The notes under the pieces are model-generated. The model was given only the letters and a program-made list of their open reading frames with translations. It made no database searches and was not told the origin of the DNA. A DNA stretch of 64,000 nt from Streptococcus mitis (GTDB taxonomy: Bacteria; Bacillota; Bacilli; Lactobacillales; Streptococcaceae): positions 21,935 through 85,934 of the forward strand of contig JAGZLW010000004.1 in NCBI GenBank assembly GCA_018364455.1, read 5' to 3'. How positions within the stretch are numbered: the stretch's first letter is position 1; every line of letters begins with the position of its first letter. This document shows, in pieces, positions 59,329-64,000 of this stretch. Both the position numbers and the translations under genes were made by a program.

Positions 59329-59561
59329 TGGTATCTGATAAGCTTTACTTTCATAGTTCTCTACTTTTTGACACTCAAAAGAGATGAGTTAGCTGTAGGT
59401 GAAATCAATATATTCTTTATAAGTATTCAAAAAATGGAATTTATCATAGTTTTGAAGAAAAGAGGTATTTCATTTTTATTGAAACATTATAATATAATAA
59501 ATGCTTTAAATCCTGGAATATTCTGAAAATAATGGAAAATTATAAATAATAATTAATATAA
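59329..59561. other. AT-rich upstream region of the surface-protein gene
   Basis: About 230 bases with no open frame of note, no clear terminator and no convincing operator. It contains AT-rich tracts near 59480-59500 and 59530-59560 that may help promoter activity. Confidence 0.5.
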
Positions 59562-59590
59562 TTGACAAATCTGCTTATATAAATTATAAT
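59562..59590 (+). promoter_or_regulatory. Consensus promoter of the large surface protein
   Basis: TTGACA (59562-59567), 17 bp, TATAAT (59585-59590): perfect sigma-A hexamers and spacing. Transcription should start at about 59597, at the first base or two of the hexamer array. Confidence 0.9.
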
Positions 59591-59595
59591 GTTGA

Positions 59596-59649
<54 letters not shown>

Positions 59650-59687
59650 TACATGCTATTTTTTAGAAATCAAAAGGAGAAAATGTA

Positions 59688-62600
59688 ATGTATTTTAATC
59701 GTAAAAATGCAGAGCAAAAGAACTGGAGAATGATCAAAAAAGGAAAGCATTTCCTATTCGGTTGTTCTCTTGTTTTTGCGGTCGGAGCTAGCTTAGCTAC
59801 TCAAATGGTCCATGCAAACACGGCAGAGGAAACGACTGTAGAGAGTGGTTCAAAAGCTGAGGAGGCTAAGCCTGGGTACGGTGGAGAAGCAGGAACTTAT
59901 GAGGCACCTGCTGTAGCAGAAAACAAGCCAGAAGTTGCTGGAACACCAGCAGTAGCTGCAAAACTTGATGGAGAAACTGCAAAAGAAGTTAAAGCTTTAG
60001 ATAAAACTAAACTTGAAAACTACATTGCAGAAATCGAAGCAAAATTAGCTAACGGAACGTATGATAACAAAACAGAAGAGAGTGTTGCGGTATTAAAAGC
60101 TGACTTAGAAGCTGCAAAAGCTACATTAGCAAACGCAACAACTCAAGATGAAATCACAAAAGCTTACAATAAACTTGTAACTACAGCTAACACTAAATTA
60201 AAAAATAAACCTGTAGAGAAAAAAGAAACACCAGCAGTAGACACTACTAACGGAAAAGAAACTGTAGGTAAAAAAGCAGAAAATACTGAGAAAAAATCAG
60301 AATCTAACTCAATCGAAAACACAGGATCTAACGACCCACGTAATGGTAAAGCATTAGATAAAAATAATGCTTTTAGAGCGGAAGTTGCCTATTCAGAAGG
60401 TACAAATGCAGCCGCAAATGGTCATAGTGATGCCTATATCCTTAATGATGTTAATAGATACACGTCTACAGATGACGCTGTTAATGTAGTTTCTAGAGTT
60501 ACAAATTATAAAGTTAAATATAATAAAGACAATAGTGGGAAGATTACTTCATTAGATTGGCTTGTCTTTTATAATGATCATGCAGAAAATCTAGCTAATA
60601 CGTATAATACAGATGGAGGAGATGTATATCGAAATTTCATCCAAATTCCTGCAGAAGTTAATATGCCAACTAGCATTACACGTGCAAAATATAACTCTCC
60701 AATCAACCCTAAATTTATAAATGGAAAAGTTCAACGTATAAAACCTGATGGTTCAGCGTTGAGTAATTCTGTAACGTTTGAAAATCCAGCACCAGCTACA
60801 GCTGCTGGATTACCATTAGACAAAAAAGATACCTTTGCTCTGGCATCTGGTTGGGAAAGTACTCTCTATGGCCGTTCCATCGAAAAACTTGCCGGTCAGG
60901 AGGACAGATATTTCAAGAGTGCGTCGTCTGATTCTTCTCCGAGAACTAAACAGTTAGTATACGGTGCTGCCTTGAATGACAAACGTTTGATTGTGGATCG
61001 TTCGACTACGGGTGGTTCAGGGTATGATGGCTATGTATGGAGTTTTAGAACTGCAGTTCCTGAAACAACAACTAACGAACAGTTAAAAGATATGAAGGTT
61101 GTGTTTGGTATGATGCGTAGCGCCACTGCTGGTGCCAATGCAGGTTTCGCCAACATTGCAACTAACCCTGTGAAAATGTGGCAGTCTGATGTTTCCCCTG
61201 AACCAACAGCGAAAAATCAAACTGTAAAAGCTGGACAACAACCAGATGCGACAAAATCAATTGGAAACTTTGACACTCTTCCACAAGGAACAACAGTTAA
61301 GTACAAGGATACAGTTGATACAAAAACTCCAGGTGAAAAACCAGCAACAGTAGTTGTAACTTACCCGGATACATCTACAAAAGAAGTTCCTGTAAAAGTA
61401 ATTGTTGAAAAAGAAGCAGTAGCACCAGCTAAGCCAGTTACTCCAAAACCAGAAGCACCAAAACCAAGCACGCCAGCGGCAGGTGCAGCGACTAACAAAC
61501 CAGCGGCAGGTGCAGCGACTAACAAACCAGCAGCAGAGGCAGAGACTAGAGGTCCAGAAATTGTCAATGATTTGGCAGGCAAAGCAAGTACTCCAGCTGA
61601 TGTGACAGTTAAAGCACCAGCAGGTTCAACTGTTAAGCTTTACAACACAGATGGTGTCGTAATCGGTGAAGCTGTAGCTAATGCCCAAGGTGTAGCAACT
61701 GTTCACCCTACAAACAGTCTTCCAGCAGGAGAGATTACAGCGACTTCAACACCAGTAGGTGGTAAAGAGTCAGCTAAGAGTGCACCGATTACGGTTACAG
61801 CCTCACCAGTGACTGTTAAGGATGGTGGCGTGACTGGTAATGATGATACTAGACTATTGGTAAGTAGGTCAGAAATTACAGTATATCCTGGTGATAAAAT
61901 TGATGTTGATGTTGTAGCTCAAGCTACAGCTTTAGAGAAATTTTCGGTTGAGAAAAATGCGACAGCTATAAAAGGCGTATTGCCATCAGGGGGATACCTA
62001 GGATCTTCAAACGGAGCTACGATTAGACAACGTGATGCTAAATATAGTGGTACTGTTGCAATGGACCAGCCAGCAGGAAGTACAAGTGTTATTTTTCATG
62101 CGAAGAATCGAGATAAACCAACAACGATATACAGAGAACTTATAGTAAATGTTCTTGAGACTGCTAAGAAATATGAGCCAGTTGCAGGTACAAAACTAGA
62201 TGTTTCGGATTCTAATAATCTTAGTGAAGATGACAAGAACAAGGTCATCGCCGCTGTTAAAGCTGCTAACCCAAGTCTTCCAGCAGATTCACAATACAGT
62301 GTAGATGAAAAGGGTAACCTTACTATCACTTATCCTGATGGATCAAAAGATAAGATTGCAGCAGCATATCTAGTTAATCCAACAACCCCAGCAGCTCCAG
62401 CAGTAGCTCCGACTGTAGAAATCCCATACTCAAATGCAGACAAACGTCAAATCTATGTTTACACAGGTGAAAATACTGACTTAACATTCACAGGTAAAGA
62501 TGAAACAACAGTTAAAGACTTATACTTACGTGGACCAGGTGGTGTTACAAATGATAACGCTGCAGCGTACGGATTCACAACAGGTAAGATTGATAACGGT

Positions 62601-64000
62601 GCTGTTACAAATGGAGAAGGAACAGTATCTGCTGATAAGAGAACGGCAACTATTAAGATGACAGGTGTTACAACTCTTAAAGCTCCAAACCAATGGACAA
62701 GTTTCATTGAAGCTAAAGATAATGATGATTTAAAATCAATGACAGGTGCAGACTACAATGCTTCAACTGATGATGCAGTACGTCAACAAAAACCAGGATA
62801 CATTCAATTTGTTGTTAAATCTCAAACAGATAAGTACGATATCAAAGCACCAACAGAAAAAGTTGCCGTAGCAGATCCAGCAAACGTAACAGAAGATGAT
62901 TTAGCTAAAATCAAAGAAAAATTACAACTTGAGTACAATCAAAATAATGACGATGCGAATATCTCAAAAAATGCTCAAGTTACAGATAAAGATGCTAAGA
63001 TCAAGTCATTAACAAAAGATGCTGATGGAAATCTTGTAGTAACATATACAGATGGTTCTACAGATAAAAAACCATTATCAGAGTTTGTCGGAGTAGCACC
63101 AACAGTAGAAGTTCCATACTCAAATGCTGACAAACGTCAAATCTATGTTTACACTGGTGAAAATACTGACTTAACATTCACAGGTAAGGACGAAACTGAA
63201 GTTAAAGACTTATACCTACGTGGACCAGGAGATGTAACTTGGAATAACACTACAGGATTTGGTTTTACAACAGGTAAAGTTGAAAATGGTGTGGTAACTG
63301 GCGATGGAACAGTCACTGCTGATAAGAGAACAGCTACTATCAAGATGACTGGAACTACAAACCTTAAAGCTGGCCAACAATGGACAAGTTTCATTGAATC
63401 TAAAGATAGCAATGATGCAAAATCAATGACAGGCGCAAACTATAATGCTGAAACTGATGACGCAGCACGTCAACAAAAACCAGGATACGTTCAATTCGTT
63501 GTTAAATCTCAAACAGATAAGTACGATATCAAGGCACCGACAGAAAAAGTTGCTGTAACTGATCCAGCTAACGTTACAGAAGCAGAATTAGCTAAAATCA
63601 AAGAAAAACTACAACTTGAGCACAATAAGAATAATGACGATGCAAATATCTCAAAAAATGCTCCAGTTACAGATAAAGATGCTAAAATTGCTTCAGTAAC
63701 AAAAGATGACCAAGGAAATCTTGTAGTAACATACGCAGATGGTTCAAAAGATACAAGACCATTATCAGAATTTGTAACCAAAGATACAGAAGCTCCAGCT
63801 AAACCAGTTGTAGAAACAGATCTAACAGGTAAAGCCGGCACTAAGACACCAGTTAAAGTGACAGCAGAAGCAGGATCTAAGGTTGAGTTGTTCGATAAAG
63901 ACGGCAATAAGATTGGTGAAGGTACAGCTGACGAAAACGGAAAAGCTACAATCACACCAACGAAAGAGCTTCCAGCAGGAGACGTAACAGCGAAAGCAAC
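59688..64000 (+). CDS. Very large secreted repeat surface protein, 3' end outside window
   Basis: Open for at least 1437 codons. It starts at ATG 59688 with AAAGGAG upstream. Signal peptide of 43 residues (IKKGKHFLFGCSLVFAVGAS, cleavage near VHA-N). Order after that: charged Ala/Lys/Glu region with a FIVAR-like helix bundle (about 95-170), a unique ~275-residue domain (about 215-490) that may bind a ligand, a YPDTSTKEVPVKV module, a Pro/Ala-rich linker with 9-residue repeats, bacterial Ig-like modules (about 625-705 and again at the edge), a Rib-like YPDGSKD module, and two tandem 230-residue repeats. An LPXTG anchor is expected beyond the edge. It resembles giant adhesins of mitis-group streptococci; the ligand is unknown. 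Confidence 0.9.
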   Translation, partial: MYFNRKNAEQKNWRMIKKGKHFLFGCSLVFAVGASLATQMVHANTAEETTVESGSKAEEAKPGYGGEAGTYEAPAVAENKPEVAGTPAVAAKLDGETAKEVKALDKTKLENYIAEIEAKLANGTYDNKTEESVAVLKADLEAAKATLANATTQDEITKAYNKLVTTANTKLKNKPVEKKETPAVDTTNGKETVGKKAENTEKKSESNSIENTGSNDPRNGKALDKNNAFRAEVAYSEGTNAAANGHSDAYILNDVNRYTSTDDAVNVVSRVTNYKVKYNKDNSGKITSLDWLVFYNDHAENLANTYNTDGGDVYRNFIQIPAEVNMPTSITRAKYNSPINPKFINGKVQRIKPDGSALSNSVTFENPAPATAAGLPLDKKDTFALASGWESTLYGRSIEKLAGQEDRYFKSASSDSSPRTKQLVYGAALNDKRLIVDRSTTGGSGYDGYVWSFRTAVPETTTNEQLKDMKVVFGMMRSATAGANAGFANIATNPVKMWQSDVSPEPTAKNQTVKAGQQPDATKSIGNFDTLPQGTTVKYKDTVDTKTPGEKPATVVVTYPDTSTKEVPVKVIVEKEAVAPAKPVTPKPEAPKPSTPAAGAATNKPAAGAATNKPAAEAETRGPEIVNDLAGKASTPADVTVKAPAGSTVKLYNTDGVVIGEAVANAQGVATVHPTNSLPAGEITATSTPVGGKESAKSAPITVTASPVTVKDGGVTGNDDTRLLVSRSEITVYPGDKIDVDVVAQATALEKFSVEKNATAIKGVLPSGGYLGSSNGATIRQRDAKYSGTVAMDQPAGSTSVIFHAKNRDKPTTIYRELIVNVLETAKKYEPVAGTKLDVSDSNNLSEDDKNKVIAAVKAANPSLPADSQYSVDEKGNLTITYPDGSKDKIAAAYLVNPTTPAAPAVAPTVEIPYSNADKRQIYVYTGENTDLTFTGKDETTVKDLYLRGPGGVTNDNAAAYGFTTGKIDNGAVTNGEGTVSADKRTATIKMTGVTTLKAPNQWTSFIEAKDNDDLKSMTGADYNASTDDAVRQQKPGYIQFVVKSQTDKYDIKAPTEKVAVADPANVTEDDLAKIKEKLQLEYNQNNDDANISKNAQVTDKDAKIKSLTKDADGNLVVTYTDGSTDKKPLSEFVGVAPTVEVPYSNADKRQIYVYTGENTDLTFTGKDETEVKDLYLRGPGDVTWNNTTGFGFTTGKVENGVVTGDGTVTADKRTATIKMTGTTNLKAGQQWTSFIESKDSNDAKSMTGANYNAETDDAARQQKPGYVQFVVKSQTDKYDIKAPTEKVAVTDPANVTEAELAKIKEKLQLEHNKNNDDANISKNAPVTDKDAKIASVTKDDQGNLVVTYADGSKDTRPLSEFVTKDTEAPAKPVVETDLTGKAGTKTPVKVTAEAGSKVELFDKDGNKIGEGTADENGKATITPTKELPAGDVTAKA
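61473..61553. repeat. 27-bp tandem repeat, linker of the surface protein
   Basis: Two identical 27-bp units (61473-61499 and 61500-61526) and a third degenerate one encode PAAGAATNK-type nonapeptides. A Pro/Ala-rich flexible linker whose length may vary between strains. Confidence 0.85.
62400..63089. repeat. 690-bp coding repeat, copy 1
   Basis: Encodes a 230-residue module that begins APTVEIPYSNADKRQIYVYT and ends in a YxDGSxDxxPLSEF segment. It includes an Ig-like part and a Rib-like part. Copy 2 follows at exactly 690 bp with high nucleotide identity, scattered third-position changes and a few replacements. Confidence 0.9.
63090..63779. repeat. 690-bp coding repeat, copy 2
   Basis: The second 230-residue module, in frame with copy 1. 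Differences cluster around 63240-63310, where the loops differ. Further copies may follow beyond the window, since an Ig-like module related to 61570-61790 begins at about 63820. Confidence 0.9.

Noticed and set aside
63509..63955. Minus-strand frames within the surface-protein gene (also near 61361, 62096, 62459 and 63149)
   Set aside because: They are antisense shadows of a repetitive Ala/Thr-rich coding sequence, without ribosome binding sites or recognisable domains.

Overview
The window is a contiguous piece of a mitis-group Streptococcus chromosome (S. mitis, S. oralis, S. pseudopneumoniae or S. pneumoniae). The signs are the backbone order rsmH-ftsL-pbpX-mraY-clpL-luxS-dexB-cps-aliA-pbp1a-recU-gpsB-rnpB-mapZ-gnd-ritR, three pneumococcal-type BOX repeats, and proteins very like pneumococcal ones. 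Divergence in PBP2x, PBP1a and MapZ, and an AliB-like gene between dexB and the capsule genes, suit a commensal such as S. mitis somewhat better than a typical pneumococcus. Species cannot be fixed by eye.

Region 1 (1-10.4 kb): the end of an IS3-family element, then a glycan-uptake locus. A YesN/YesM two-component pair is transcribed away from two ABC permeases, a lipoprotein sugar-binding protein, a DUF624 protein and a GH31 glycosidase. No ATPase is present, so a shared one elsewhere is expected. Region 2 (10.4-18.1 kb): a POT-family peptide transporter behind CodY-like boxes, a BOX repeat, a four-gene translesion-polymerase operon (S24-type regulator, UmuC, YolD-like, small protein), and a convergent operon of an XRE regulator, DUF3278-type membrane proteins and glutathione peroxidase. 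Region 3 (18.1-29 kb): division and wall genes rsmH-ftsL-pbpX-mraY, CtsR-controlled clpL with a possible 29-codon leader ORF, luxS, a DUF1846 gene and dexB. PBP2x carries many substitutions known from beta-lactam-resistant mosaic alleles.

Region 4 (29-49.8 kb): a capsule-type polysaccharide locus bracketed by two homologous oligopeptide-binding lipoprotein genes (AliB-like and AliA) in the same orientation. The regulatory module wzg-wzh-wzd-wze is followed by a short initiating sugar transferase, a DUF4422 transferase, a decayed EpsG-type polymerase pseudogene, a LicD phosphotransferase, one GT4 and two GT2 transferases, an intact polymerase, a Core-2/I-branching-type transferase, a flippase, UDP-galactopyranose mutase and an acyltransferase. 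The product is probably a galactofuranose-containing, phospho-substituted and perhaps acylated polymer. The central genes are visibly more AT-rich than the flanks.

Region 5 (49.8-64 kb): BOX repeat, pbp1a-recU, ypsA, gpsB, RNase P RNA, an RNA methyltransferase gene, mapZ, gnd and the redox orphan regulator ritR. A third BOX repeat follows. The window ends inside a very large secreted repeat protein whose consensus promoter leads straight into nine copies of a GTGTAT hexamer, an arrangement that could tune or phase-vary expression.
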